DNA of 64,000 nt from JAPLKB01 sp964429485 (GTDB lineage: Bacteria > Desulfobacterota > Syntrophorhabdia > Syntrophorhabdales > Syntrophorhabdaceae), in contig CAYSBW010000002.1 in assembly GCA_964429485.1 (NCBI GenBank), positions 1-64,000 on the forward strand, written 5' to 3'. This document shows positions 26,113 to 35,291 of the stretch, one piece after another. The position numbers and the translations under genes are program-made. The number at the start of each line of letters is the position of its first letter. Position 1 is the stretch's first letter. The notes below the pieces were generated by a model. The model was given only the letters and a program-made list of their open reading frames with translations. It made no database searches and had not been told where the DNA came from.

Positions 26113-26141
26113 ATGGTATCCTCGAGGCATTTTTTTGTCAA
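26113..26141 (-). promoter_or_regulatory. Promoter of the class II aldolase gene
   Basis: Minus strand TTGACA (26141-26136), 17 bp, TACCAT (26118-26113), the same hexamers and spacing as the superoxide reductase promoter. It lies in the 69-bp gap between folK and the aldolase gene. The 40-bp IclR-associated block is not present here. Confidence 0.5.
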
Positions 26142-26148
26142 TTGAAAA

Positions 26149-26685
26149 TTAGAGGGAAACGGTTGTATAGCTATTAATTTTACTAATTTTCTGTTCATCC
26201 CCTATGTTTTCAAGAAAATCTTTCAGTTTTTTTTCATATGCAGGATGAACTATTTCAGACTCGATTTCAATACAAGGAATAATCGCAAACTTTCTTTTAT
26301 GAATTTCCGGGTGTGGTATTTTTAATGACGGAGTGTTAATTACCAGGTTTCCAAAAAAAAGTATATCAAGATCTATTATTCTTGGACCTTTTTTTATACT
26401 TCTTTGTCTCCCCATTTTTTTTTCAACACTATTAAGAAATTCTAGCAGATCAAAGGGTGATGCTGTCCATATTATTTTTATTACAGAGTTTACAAAATCG
26501 TTCTGTTCTATTTTTGATATCGGTGACGTAACATAAAAGGAAGATTTTGAAATAAGGCTCGCCTCTTTGTTTTTTTCTATCTGTAATATGCCTGACATGC
26601 AGTTTTCAAGACTGTTTCCGAGGTTAGAACCTATTCCGATAAAGGCCGCTGTTCCAGGATCTTTTTTTTGAATGTACTTGTTCAT
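26149..26685 (-). CDS. folK: HPPK, 6-hydroxymethyl-7,8-dihydropterin pyrophosphokinase
   Basis: 178 residues. Transfers pyrophosphate from ATP to the pterin before FolP acts. Signature words: AFIGIGSNLGNS at the N-terminus, SSFYVTSPI, FVNSVIKI, and GPRIIDLDILFFG with LKIPHPEIHKRKFAIIPCIEI. Somewhat longer at its C-terminus than the E. coli enzyme. It is separate from folP in this genome region. Confidence 0.95.
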   Translation of the reverse strand: MNKYIQKKDPGTAAFIGIGSNLGNSLENCMSGILQIEKNKEASLISKSSFYVTSPISKIEQNDFVNSVIKIIWTASPFDLLEFLNSVEKKMGRQRSIKKGPRIIDLDILFFGNLVINTPSLKIPHPEIHKRKFAIIPCIEIESEIVHPAYEKKLKDFLENIGDEQKISKINSYTTVSL

Positions 26686-26925
26686 GACTTTTAGTATATT
26701 TGTACCTGTGGAAAACCAAGTTCATGCATTGTTTAAAGTACCATTCAATATTTGTAAGAGTCAATATTTTTGCTTGAGTTACAAGAAATTTAGATAATTA
26801 TAGGTATTTTGCAACAAGGAAGAAGGCAATATATTCCTTACAGCTATTATACATAAAAATCTGATATTGTAAAACATTCTGTTTTTCATTTGAAAACTCC
26901 TCCGGGTATATGTGAGAATAAATGA

Positions 26926-27381
26926 ATGTATAAAATATTGAAAGATATGCCCGAAGACTTCCCGATTATCGACAGACCATACAAAGAAATCGCAGAAGGC
27001 ATGAATATAACAGAAAGTGAGCTCTTATCTGTTCTTAATACATTAAAAAAAGAAGGTGTAATAAGAAGAATTGCTGTTATTCTCCATCACAGGAAAGCCT
27101 TGTATACCCATAATGCAATGGTTGTCTGGAAAGTGAAGGAAGAGGATGTTGACAGGGTGGGCAATATAATGGCTTCCTTTTCAGAAGTTAGCCATTGCTA
27201 TGAAAGAGAAAAAGGTGATTACTGGGACTACAATTTATACACCATGATACATGGAAAAAGTCTGGAACATTGCAAAGAAATTACAAAACGGATTTCAGTG
27301 ATGACCAATGTCAGTGACTTCCAGATATTTTTCAGTTTGAGAGAATTTAAAAAAATACCATTAAGGGTAATTTATGAATAG
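26926..27381 (+). CDS. ahbB: AhbB-like siroheme decarboxylase subunit (Lrp/AsnC fold)
   Basis: 151 residues. The Lrp/AsnC-type winged helix (about 10-50) is followed by a ligand-binding half with RRIAVILHHRKALYTHNAMVVWKV, SHCYEREKGDYWDYNLYTMIHG and KRISVMTNVSDFQIFFSLREFKK. These words are characteristic of AhbA/AhbB and NirD/G/H/L proteins, which decarboxylate siroheme to didecarboxysiroheme on the way to haem or haem d1. The complex normally needs two related subunits; only one is here. It overlaps hemL by 8 bases, which supports a tetrapyrrole role. A transcription factor is the alternative, less likely. Confidence 0.8.
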   Translation: MYKILKDMPEDFPIIDRPYKEIAEGMNITESELLSVLNTLKKEGVIRRIAVILHHRKALYTHNAMVVWKVKEEDVDRVGNIMASFSEVSHCYEREKGDYWDYNLYTMIHGKSLEHCKEITKRISVMTNVSDFQIFFSLREFKKIPLRVIYE

Positions 27382-28675
27382 AAAAAAATCGAGTGACTTA
27401 TATAAAGAAGCAAAAAAATATATGCCTGCTGGTGTGAATAGTCCTGTGAGAGCTTTTCAATCAGTGAATGACACACCTTTTTATGTGAAAAGGGCAAAAG
27501 GCTCATATATCATTGATGTTGATGATAATCTTTTTCTTGATTATGTTTCATCGTGGGGAGCTATAATTTTGGGACATGCCCATGATGGTCTTGCTAATGA
27601 GGTTAAAACAGCCATTGAAGAAGGTACGAGTTTTGGTGCCTGCCATGCTGGTGAAATCAAAATTGCAAAACTCATTACAGAAGCATTTCCTTCGATAGAG
27701 CTTTTAAGACTCACGAGTTCCGGTACAGAGGCAACTATGAGTGCCGTAAGGCTTGCTAGAGGTTTTACCGGAAAAAGCAATATAATAAAATTTAGAGGTT
27801 GTTACCATGGACATGTGGACAGTCTTCTCGTAAAGGCAGGTTCGGGGCTCGCTACTTACGGAATTCCGGATAGTAAAGGCGTTCCAGAGGACATTGCGCG
27901 ATGTACGTATGTGGCTGAATATAACCATATAGATACGGTGAAAAATATTATCAGAGAAAAAAAGGATATTGCCTGTATCATAATGGAGCCAGTTATGGGT
28001 AATATGGGTGTCATACTGCCGGAGAAGGGATTCCTTTATGATGTCTGCAGTATATGTAAAGACGAGAAGATTTTACTTATTTTTGATGAAGTAATATCAG
28101 GTTTTAGGGTCGCATATGGAGGAGCCCAACATATCTATGGAGTTGAACCTGATATAACATGTCTTGGAAAGATTATAGGAGGTGGTTTTCCTATCGGAGC
28201 TTTTGGTGGCAGAAAGGAGATTATGGACATGCTTGCTCCTTCCGGCGGAGTTTATCAGGCAGGCACCTTATCCGGTAATCCAGTAGCTGTAAGAGCGGGA
28301 ATTTATGTTCTTGAGTACCTACGGAAAAACGGAGATATATATAGTTCAATGGATAGTAATTTTGAAATTTTGAAAAAAGAGTTGCTTACAATTGCGGATA
28401 AATTTGATATTCCCTATAGAATTAACCATATAAAAGGCATGTTCACAGGTTTTTTTACTGATAACACTGTTAATGATTACAGGGCTGCCATGCTATCAAA
28501 GAGATTGCTTTACGAACAATTTTTTAAATTAATGCTTGAAGAAGGTATATTTTTTGCACCAAGTCCTTTCGAAGCTTCCTTTTTAACAGCTTGCTATGGT
28601 GAAAAGGAAATAATAAAAACAGTAAATGCTTTTGAAAAGGTTTTCAAAGGACTGAAGGATTTTAAAAATGATTGA
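27374..28675 (+). CDS. hemL: Glutamate-1-semialdehyde 2,1-aminomutase
   Basis: 433 residues. Produces 5-aminolevulinate by the C5 route. PLP-enzyme landmarks: PAGVNSPVRAF, TSSGTEATMSAVRLARG, KFRGCYHGHVDSLLVKAGSG, the aspartate in LIFDEVISGFRVA, and the catalytic lysine in LGKIIGGGFPIGAFGG. A TLSGNPVAV segment follows. Cotranscribed with ahbB (overlap) and alr (8-bp overlap). Confidence 0.97.
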   Translation: MNRKKSSDLYKEAKKYMPAGVNSPVRAFQSVNDTPFYVKRAKGSYIIDVDDNLFLDYVSSWGAIILGHAHDGLANEVKTAIEEGTSFGACHAGEIKIAKLITEAFPSIELLRLTSSGTEATMSAVRLARGFTGKSNIIKFRGCYHGHVDSLLVKAGSGLATYGIPDSKGVPEDIARCTYVAEYNHIDTVKNIIREKKDIACIIMEPVMGNMGVILPEKGFLYDVCSICKDEKILLIFDEVISGFRVAYGGAQHIYGVEPDITCLGKIIGGGFPIGAFGGRKEIMDMLAPSGGVYQAGTLSGNPVAVRAGIYVLEYLRKNGDIYSSMDSNFEILKKELLTIADKFDIPYRINHIKGMFTGFFTDNTVNDYRAAMLSKRLLYEQFFKLMLEEGIFFAPSPFEASFLTACYGEKEIIKTVNAFEKVFKGLKDFKND

Positions 28676-29804
28676 AATGAAAAGCCATAGAGCTATTGCA
28701 TACATAAATTTGGATTTTCTTGAAGAAAACTATCATACAATAAAGTCCGGACTTTCCAAGGGAGTTAAAATACTTTGCGTTGTCAAAGCTGATGCATATG
28801 GTCACGGTATGATACAGGTTGCCGGTAGGCTTGCATCAATAGGTGCTGATTATTTTGGTGTTGCAACAATAAGTGAAGGCATAAGGCTGAGGCATTACAG
28901 CATAGTTACCCCTGTTCTTGTAATGGGAGGAATAATGCCATGGGAAGATGTACAACAGGCTTTGGATCATAATCTTACACCGGCTGTTCATGACATGGGT
29001 ATGTTGAAGAAGATAAAAGAGGCCTGTGATGTCTGTGGTAAATCTATTAATGTACATTTGAAGGCAGACACAGGAATGGGAAGACTTGGTTTTAGCCTGG
29101 ACGAGTTGCCTTCTGTTATCGGAGAGATAAAAGATTCAAAGTATATTAAAGTGGAAGGTATTATGAGCCATTTTTCTTCTTCAGAGTCAAGAGATGAATA
29201 TGGGATGGAACAAGTAAGAAAATTTGTAAATATTTTACAGTTGTTTCAAAATAATGGTATTGAAACAAATCTTAATCACATGTCAAACAGCGGGGCTGTA
29301 AGTGTTTATCCTGAGGCGCATTTTGATATGGTCAGAGTGGGGATCAATCTCTATGGATCTTACTCTGCAACAGAGTTAAAAGATACCTTTTCTCTGAAAC
29401 AGGTGATGAAACTTATATCAAGAGTTGCACTGATAAAGGAATTTTTGCCTGGGAGTGCCTTGAGCTATGGAAGATCATATACAACAGAAAAGAAAAACAG
29501 GATAGCATTTGTACCAGTAGGTTACGCTGATGGTTACCTAAGGGCTCTGTCCAACAAAGGTTCTGTTTTAATAAGAGACAGAAGATGCAAAGTGGTGGGG
29601 AAGGTTTGTATGGATTGGATATTGGTTGATGTTACAGATATTGGTGATGTATGTACAGGTGATGAAGTTGTTTTGCTGGGAAAGAGTAGCACTGATACAA
29701 TTACCGCTGATGAGCTGGCCAAGTTGACTGATACAATTCCCTATGAAATACTCTGTAAAATATCCGGAAGAGTTCCAAGGATTTATTCTGGTTCTTATGA
29801 ATAG
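28668..29804 (+). CDS. alr: Alanine racemase
   Basis: 378 residues. Provides D-alanine for peptidoglycan. The PLP lysine is K40 in VVKADAYGHG. The catalytic tyrosine lies in LSYGRSYTTEKKNRIAFVPVGYADGY. Also visible are HLKADTGMGRLGF, GIMSHFSSSE, NHMSNSGAV, VRVGINLYG and VCMDWILVDVTD. The start may also be the ATG three codons further in. It overlaps hemL and mlaE, so the row from ahbB to mlaD is probably one transcript. Confidence 0.97.
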   Translation: MIEMKSHRAIAYINLDFLEENYHTIKSGLSKGVKILCVVKADAYGHGMIQVAGRLASIGADYFGVATISEGIRLRHYSIVTPVLVMGGIMPWEDVQQALDHNLTPAVHDMGMLKKIKEACDVCGKSINVHLKADTGMGRLGFSLDELPSVIGEIKDSKYIKVEGIMSHFSSSESRDEYGMEQVRKFVNILQLFQNNGIETNLNHMSNSGAVSVYPEAHFDMVRVGINLYGSYSATELKDTFSLKQVMKLISRVALIKEFLPGSALSYGRSYTTEKKNRIAFVPVGYADGYLRALSNKGSVLIRDRRCKVVGKVCMDWILVDVTDIGDVCTGDEVVLLGKSSTDTITADELAKLTDTIPYEILCKISGRVPRIYSGSYE

Positions 29805-30570
29805 AAGTATTTTGATGAGATTTATTATTCCTGGTATCAATGTTTTAAGGGAAGCCGGGAGTATAGGGATATTTTTTATTCACAGTATCTATCTATGCTT
29901 TAAGAAACCTATTAAACTTAACTACATAATGAAACAAATGGAATTTATTGGTGTAAATTCAGTTGCAGTTGTAATTATTTCCGGTGGGTTCATAGGAATG
30001 GTTCTTGCTTTGCAATCCTATCATGGTTTTAGGCGATTTGGTTCAGAAGGGCTTGTAGGGGTTACCGTGGCTTTAAGTATGACTCGGGAATTAGGCCCTA
30101 TCCTTACAGGTCTTATGGTTGCAGGCAGGGCAGGTTCTGCAATGGCAGCAGAACTTGGAACAATGAGGGTAACAGAGCAGATAGATGCTTTAACGGTTAT
30201 GGCCCTTAATCCTGTAAAATACCTTGTTGTGCCAAGGGTTATAGCATCTTTTATAATGCTCCCTGTCCTGACCGTTCTATCGGATTTTGTAGGTATAGCA
30301 GGTGGTTATATTGTAGGTGTAAAACTTCTTGGAATTAATGAAGGAGCCTTTATCAATAAAATAATAAAGTATCTTGATCTTGAAGATATATATAATGGTC
30401 TTGTCAAAGCTGCTTTTTTCGGGATTATCTTAAGTGTCATCTCGTGTTATAAAGGTTTTTATACAAAGGGAGGAGCAGAAGGAGTGGGCCGGTCAACTAC
30501 AGAAGCTGTTGTTTTTTCGTGTTTGACGATATTAATATCAGATTATGTGCTGACTTCCCTGATGTTTTAA
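29797..30570 (+). CDS. mlaE: Phospholipid-transport ABC permease MlaE
   Basis: 257 residues. Integral membrane part of the Mla/MCE system that moves phospholipids between the membranes. Family words: FIGVNSVAVVIISGGFIGMVLALQSY region, LTRELGPILTGLMVAGRAGSAMAAELGTMRVTEQIDAL (here MTRELGPIL..) and the C-terminal KGGAEGVGRSTTEAVV. The chosen ATG overlaps the alr stop; an upstream reading within alr is possible but adds only alr-coded residues. Confidence 0.96.
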   Translation: MNRSILMRFIIPGINVLREAGSIGIFFIHSIYLCFKKPIKLNYIMKQMEFIGVNSVAVVIISGGFIGMVLALQSYHGFRRFGSEGLVGVTVALSMTRELGPILTGLMVAGRAGSAMAAELGTMRVTEQIDALTVMALNPVKYLVVPRVIASFIMLPVLTVLSDFVGIAGGYIVGVKLLGINEGAFINKIIKYLDLEDIYNGLVKAAFFGIILSVISCYKGFYTKGGAEGVGRSTTEAVVFSCLTILISDYVLTSLMF

Positions 30571-30572
30571 TT

Positions 30573-31337
30573 ATGAATAATAATATAGCAATAAGGTTGG
30601 TAGACATACATAAAAGTTTTGGCAACCAGAAAGTCCTTGATGGAATAAACCTCGAAATAGAAGAAGGGAAAACAACAGTAATAATCGGAAAAAGTGGTGG
30701 AGGAAAAAGCGTTCTTTTAAAACATATAATCGGATTGTTGAAGCCGGATAAGGGAGAGATATGGATTGATGGTGTTGAAATTACAAAATTGAACGAAAGA
30801 GATCTCAATGCTATAAGACGAAAATTTGGAATGCTTTTCCAGGAAGCAGCCCTTTTTGACTCCATGGATGTTTTTGATAATGTAGCATTTCCTCTTCGTG
30901 AACATACAAAGATGACTGACAGGGAAATAAGAGCTATTGTTGAGGACAGACTTAAAGAGGTTGGTCTTCCCGATGTTTCTGAAAAAATACCATCCGAGTT
31001 GTCGGGTGGTATGAGGAAAAGAGTGGGGCTTGCAAGAGCCCTTGTACTTGATCCGGACATAATACTTTTTGATGAGCCAACAAGCGCTCTTGACCCTGTT
31101 ATATCTCTGACTATATTGGATTTGATAAAAGAGACGAGAACACATTTTCAAAAAACTTACCTTGTTATAAGCCACGATATACTCGGGATGTTTAGAATTG
31201 CTGATAAAGTGGCTATGCTGAGTAACGGCAGAATTATTGAATATGGGACGCCCGTTGAGATAAGACAAAGCAACAATGAAACTACCAGAGAATTTTTGAG
31301 GGCGACGAGAATACCCGGTTTTGCAGGAGGAGACTGA
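30573..31337 (+). CDS. mlaF: Phospholipid-transport ABC ATPase MlaF
   Basis: 254 residues. Powers the MlaE permease. Walker A GKSGGGKSVLL, Q-loop FGMLFQEAALFDSM, signature LSGGMRKRVGLARAL, Walker B IILFDEPTSALDP, and the H-loop in LVISHD. The ATG at 30573 follows the mlaE stop by 2 bp and begins MNNNIAIRLVDIHKSFG; a start inside mlaE at 30519 would add 18 unlike residues. One-base overlap with mlaD. Confidence 0.97.
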   Translation: MNNNIAIRLVDIHKSFGNQKVLDGINLEIEEGKTTVIIGKSGGGKSVLLKHIIGLLKPDKGEIWIDGVEITKLNERDLNAIRRKFGMLFQEAALFDSMDVFDNVAFPLREHTKMTDREIRAIVEDRLKEVGLPDVSEKIPSELSGGMRKRVGLARALVLDPDIILFDEPTSALDPVISLTILDLIKETRTHFQKTYLVISHDILGMFRIADKVAMLSNGRIIEYGTPVEIRQSNNETTREFLRATRIPGFAGGD

Positions 31338-32341
31338 TGAAGAACAAAGTGTTTTCTACTGAATTAAAGGTAGGTATACTGCTACTTACAGGAATTATTA
31401 TCCTTTTCTACATGTCATTCAGAATTGGAAAATATGGTTTTTTTCAGGAGCAGGGATACGAGCTTTTTGTAACCTTCAGAAATGCAAGTGGTCTTGATGT
31501 AAAAACACCTGTTCAAATTGCCGGTGTTGCTGTGGGCAGAATTAAAGAGATTGTCCTTGACAGTTATAAAGCCAGGGTAACTATTACAATAAAAAAAGAT
31601 GTTAAGATACCCTCTGACAGCAGAGTAGCTGTAAAATCCCAGGGGGTTCTTGGAGATAAATTTATTGAGATAATACCGGGTCCGGGAAAGACCTTTTTTG
31701 CTCATGGTGGAAGGATTTCGGACATAATAGAAACACCGAATCTGGATGAAATTTTCACAAATATCAGTACAGCTGCAAAAAACTTTGGCGATACAATGAG
31801 TGAATTCAGAGGATTGGTCGGTGAAAAGGAAAAAGTAAATATTAAAAACAGTATCGAAAATATTCAGGTGGTAAGCAGTGAATTCAAGAATCTCATACAT
31901 GAAAACAGGCAAAACATAGACCGCATTGTTGATAATGCTGACGAAACATTGACAGGACTCAAAACTATTGTAAAAAATGTGGAGGACGGCAAGGGAACTT
32001 TGGGCCTTCTTGTTCAGGATGATGCTCTTTACAGAGACACAAAAGAGGCTGTTGCCACAATAAAAAACATTACCTCTGATATAGAACAGGGCAGAGGAAC
32101 CATCGGCAAACTTGTTGCTGATGATACTGTATATATAGATGCGAAGGATACAATAAAAAATATGAAGGATATCACAGATGGAATAAAGAAGGGAGAGGGT
32201 TCCTTGGGAAAGTTTGCAAAGGACGACAGACTTTATGATGAAACAGAGAAGGCTGTCAGAAAAGTTCAAAGAGCGGCAGATGGTATTTCAGAGATGACAC
32301 CTGTTACTATTCTTGGCACGCTTCTTGGTATGCTCTTCTGA
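31337..32341 (+). CDS. mlaD: MCE-domain lipid-transport protein MlaD
   Basis: 334 residues, longer than E. coli MlaD (about 180). The N-terminal membrane anchor (about 10-30) and the MCE domain (LFVTFRNASGLDVKTPVQIAGVAVGRI, KSQGVLGDKFIEIIPG) are followed by a helical C-terminal part. That part contains two related units, GKGTLGLLVQDDALYRDTKEAV and GRGTIGKLVADDTVYIDAKDTI, and a third, GEGSLGKFAKDDRLYDETEKAV. Such repeats are common in MCE proteins of delta-proteobacteria. It forms the ring that shuttles lipids in the periplasm. Confidence 0.95.
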   Translation: MKNKVFSTELKVGILLLTGIIILFYMSFRIGKYGFFQEQGYELFVTFRNASGLDVKTPVQIAGVAVGRIKEIVLDSYKARVTITIKKDVKIPSDSRVAVKSQGVLGDKFIEIIPGPGKTFFAHGGRISDIIETPNLDEIFTNISTAAKNFGDTMSEFRGLVGEKEKVNIKNSIENIQVVSSEFKNLIHENRQNIDRIVDNADETLTGLKTIVKNVEDGKGTLGLLVQDDALYRDTKEAVATIKNITSDIEQGRGTIGKLVADDTVYIDAKDTIKNMKDITDGIKKGEGSLGKFAKDDRLYDETEKAVRKVQRAADGISEMTPVTILGTLLGMLF

Positions 32342-32346
32342 CTTTA

Positions 32347-33699
32347 ATGTGGAAATTACTTTTATTTATTATATTTTTTCCCTGTATAGCACAGGCATTC
32401 TGGCCTGTTTACTGGGAATTTGGTGGAGAAACAAGATTATTTGGCCCCCTTGTTTCTTATAAAAAGGAAAATAATGAAACAAATCTGACAATAAGACCGT
32501 TGCTCTTTTCTTATAATTCAGGGAATGGAGGGTCTTACGATTATTTCTACCCACTTGGCAGGTCAGCGAAGGATGTGTCATATTTTCTTCCCTTCTATAT
32601 TTCAAAACCTTCGCCTCAACCGGAGCAATCCTGTTTTGATGTAGATACTGTTAAATCTGACCCTTCAGATTATACATCCTTTATGCTGTTTTTTTACGGT
32701 AAATCCTCAAAAGGGAATTATGAAGGAGTATTCCCCTTATATGGAAAACTTTATAACAGATTTGGAAAAGATGAAATGGGGTTTTTTATGTGGCCTTTAT
32801 ACGGTTATTCAGAAACAGATGGAGCAAAAAAAACTAATATTTTATGGCCCTTTTTTTCTATTTATAGTGGCAAAGAAAAAGGTTTTAAAGTGTGGCCCTT
32901 TTTTGGTACAAAAAAACAGGAGGGAGTAAAGAAGTCAACATTTTTTCTTTGGCCTTTTTTTTATAAGGAAAATAATTATATCGACACAGACGATCCATCA
33001 GAAAAATTCTATGCCATACCATTTTATATGTCATCAAGATCAGGGACAAGGAATGAACGTGCAATTATGTTCCCTTTGTATTTAAATTCAAAAGATCAGT
33101 ACAGGGAAAAAACAAAAATACTCTGGCCTGTTTTTTCATTTACAAAGGGTGACGATGCGTCAGGGTACAGTGTCTTTCCTTTTGTATCTTCAGAAAGAAG
33201 TGGAACATACAGTACTATGAGCATACTATGGCCTGTGCTGTATAATCAGTCCGAATGGGTTATTCAAGGCAGAAAATACAGCAAAAAACGTGTTTTGCTG
33301 CTTAATAGATATGTAGATGATGAAGAAGGTGTTTTTTTAAATATATGGCCTTTATTTGAACGTAAGGAACAGGACGGGTCTCTAAATATTAATATGCCTT
33401 CTATTCTGCCTATAAGATCTGAGGGTATTGATAAGATTATTAAACCTTTTTTCACATTAGTAGAATATCGTACAGCAGGCAATAAAAGTATGACGAGTTT
33501 TTTCTATGGACTATTTACAAAAGAAGAGGATGATGATGACTGGAAGATCAGATTAGCCTTTCTTTTTGAACTTAAGAAAGAGGGAGGTAATTATGGTTAT
33601 GAAATATTTTCTGGATTGTTTGGGATGGACAAATCGAAGATAAAAATATTTTTTATTCCTTTTAAACGCAAACCAGTTAAATCTATTATAGAAAATTAA
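32347..33699 (+). CDS. Exported WPF-repeat protein of unknown function
   Basis: 450 residues with a signal peptide (MWKLLLFIIFFPCIAQA). The mature part is built from short aromatic repeats of the kind [LIVM]WP[LFV][FYL], at least seven of them: MWPLYG, LWPFFS, VWPFFG, LWPFFY, LWPVFS, LWPVLY, IWPLFE. Variants such as VFPLYG, MFPLYL and VFPFVS fall between, spaced about 15-35 residues and separated by charged turns. This alternation suggests a beta-rich outer-membrane or periplasmic protein. It starts 5 bp behind mlaD, in the same apparent operon, so a link to lipid transport or outer-membrane structure is inferred. I do not recognise a characterised family. Confidence 0.75.
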   Translation: MWKLLLFIIFFPCIAQAFWPVYWEFGGETRLFGPLVSYKKENNETNLTIRPLLFSYNSGNGGSYDYFYPLGRSAKDVSYFLPFYISKPSPQPEQSCFDVDTVKSDPSDYTSFMLFFYGKSSKGNYEGVFPLYGKLYNRFGKDEMGFFMWPLYGYSETDGAKKTNILWPFFSIYSGKEKGFKVWPFFGTKKQEGVKKSTFFLWPFFYKENNYIDTDDPSEKFYAIPFYMSSRSGTRNERAIMFPLYLNSKDQYREKTKILWPVFSFTKGDDASGYSVFPFVSSERSGTYSTMSILWPVLYNQSEWVIQGRKYSKKRVLLLNRYVDDEEGVFLNIWPLFERKEQDGSLNINMPSILPIRSEGIDKIIKPFFTLVEYRTAGNKSMTSFFYGLFTKEEDDDDWKIRLAFLFELKKEGGNYGYEIFSGLFGMDKSKIKIFFIPFKRKPVKSIIEN

Positions 33700-33723
33700 A
33701 ATATTTTGTATTTAAAAACAATA

Positions 33724-34965
33724 CTACTTTATAAGGTATTCGAATCGTGATCTGAATTCTTCAGGGTCCAATTGTGCTGCCCTTGAGATGCTTTTTAAAC
33801 GATTTCCTTCAAAATCTTCCTTTTCAATCCTGATCATGTATTTCCTGGCAACTTCGTATGTTTCGGAATGTATGTTTACTTTACGGACTTTAGACGCTCC
33901 ATCTGAATCCAGTACTTCAGTAAAGGATATGGGTATAATACGACCTTCATAAACACATATCATTGAACCTGTTCCTCCCTTTAGAAGGAAACGTACAGCA
34001 CCATATCCCAGATCTCTTGTATATTCTATGTCAAATGGTATAGGACTTGCCGCTCTTAATTCATATCCCAAATTCATACTGACAATAGGAACGGAAATTC
34101 CCATCTTCCTAAGGGTTTCCTTTACCATTGACCCTAATACTCTGCCCAGTTGAATATCCGAGAGTCTTGTTTTGCCGGTTATTTCGTCTTTTTCAACATG
34201 TTCGCATTTATTAAGTTCTTCAATGTCAAACTTTTCAGCTATTCCTTCAGCTATGATTGATACACCGTAATCTTTGCCCATTGAAATTCTTTTTATGATT
34301 GAACCTGTAAGGATGTCAGCTACTTTTTGTATGGAAATCTTGTTTTCCGGAAATTCTTCAGGGATAAGTGATAATGTTGCGCCTGATGCCTTACCGATAC
34401 CAAGAGTTAAATGACCTGCATGTCTTCCCATTGTGCTGATAAAATACCATCTGCCCATTGTTCGCGCATCTTCCATTATATTGCTTACATTCCGGACACC
34501 GACGTGTCTTGCTGTCTGATATCCGAAGGTTGATATTCCTCCTGGCAGGGGAATATCATTATCTATTGTTTTTGGAGTATGAACGACATTTATTGAACCT
34601 CTTCCTTCTCTCTCTATCCAGTTTGCCATATACAAAGTGCCTTCTCCACCTATCGTGATCAGATATTTTATGCCGATCTGTTTTAGTGTAGACATCAATG
34701 TCTTAAATTTTTGTTTGGCATTTTCCGGAGCGTCTCGAGATGTTCTAAGTATTGATCCTCCAGTGGCATGGAGCCTCGAAACATCATCAATTGTAAGTGG
34801 CATTATACTTTCTTTATTACCTTCAAAGAGAGGTTTGAACCCTCCTATAAGACCAACTACTTTTTTCCCCTGATTGATAGCTTCAATTGTTGCAGCGCTT
34901 ATAACACCGTTTATCCCTGGAGCTGGTCCACCGCCGACTATTATTCCAATTGCATCTTTTATCAT
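33724..34965 (-). CDS. 6-phosphofructokinase (PfkA superfamily, G104/K124 type)
   Basis: 413 residues. Phosphorylates fructose 6-phosphate in glycolysis. Motifs: GIIVGGGPAPGINGVI, LKQIGIKYLITIGGEGTLYMA, TPKTIDNDIPLPG, FISTMGRHAGHLTLGIGKA and SLIPEEF. At the position that separates phosphoryl donors, it has glycine (GGEGT, E. coli 104), which favours ATP. It has lysine in PKTIDND (E. coli 124), as in PPi enzymes and in ATP enzymes of the trypanosome type. Donor is therefore uncertain, with ATP favoured. Last gene of the minus row after the small ribosomal-type protein. Confidence 0.88.
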   Translation of the reverse strand: MIKDAIGIIVGGGPAPGINGVISAATIEAINQGKKVVGLIGGFKPLFEGNKESIMPLTIDDVSRLHATGGSILRTSRDAPENAKQKFKTLMSTLKQIGIKYLITIGGEGTLYMANWIEREGRGSINVVHTPKTIDNDIPLPGGISTFGYQTARHVGVRNVSNIMEDARTMGRWYFISTMGRHAGHLTLGIGKASGATLSLIPEEFPENKISIQKVADILTGSIIKRISMGKDYGVSIIAEGIAEKFDIEELNKCEHVEKDEITGKTRLSDIQLGRVLGSMVKETLRKMGISVPIVSMNLGYELRAASPIPFDIEYTRDLGYGAVRFLLKGGTGSMICVYEGRIIPISFTEVLDSDGASKVRKVNIHSETYEVARKYMIRIEKEDFEGNRLKSISRAAQLDPEEFRSRFEYLIK

Positions 34966-35212
34966 AGTAGGTTTTATTGCACATTTATTATCATATTTGC
35001 AAGTCTTTTTTTAAATATTTTTCAATTAAGCTGTAACTTGTAAGCTTGTAGAGGCTCTGATTCCCGATATTGCAGTACTGCTCTCTGTATTAGGATAATT
35101 TATCTATAATAAAATATCCTTTTATATCAAATTATTATAACGATGCTATTTTCAAAGCGATAATTTATTTATTGATTTTAAGGAAAAAGCTAAAGATTTT
35201 TGATGACTAAAA

Positions 35213-35266
35213 TAGTATTGCCCATCTTTACATTAAATGTATATGTTGAAAAGATGGGCAATACTA
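35213..35266 (-). terminator. Long hairpin, probable terminator
   Basis: Perfect 16-bp arms TAGTATTGCCCATCTT (35213-35228) and its complement (35251-35266) with a 22-nt loop; on the minus strand a short T4 follows. It lies 26 bp behind the small ribosomal-type gene, before pfk. The gap 34966-35212 otherwise shows no gene and must contain the pfk promoter. Confidence 0.6.
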
Positions 35267-35291
35267 AAAAAATATTTTGTTTAGAATATCC

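Noticed and set aside
30497..31268. Two long minus-strand frames (187 and 183 codons)
   Set aside because: Both are antisense to mlaF, whose ATPase motifs are complete; neither shows a known domain.
31415..32269. 284-codon open frame on the minus strand
   Set aside because: It lies wholly antisense to mlaD, is rich in Cys, Phe and Ile in a shadow pattern, and has no Shine-Dalgarno; mlaD has clear family motifs.
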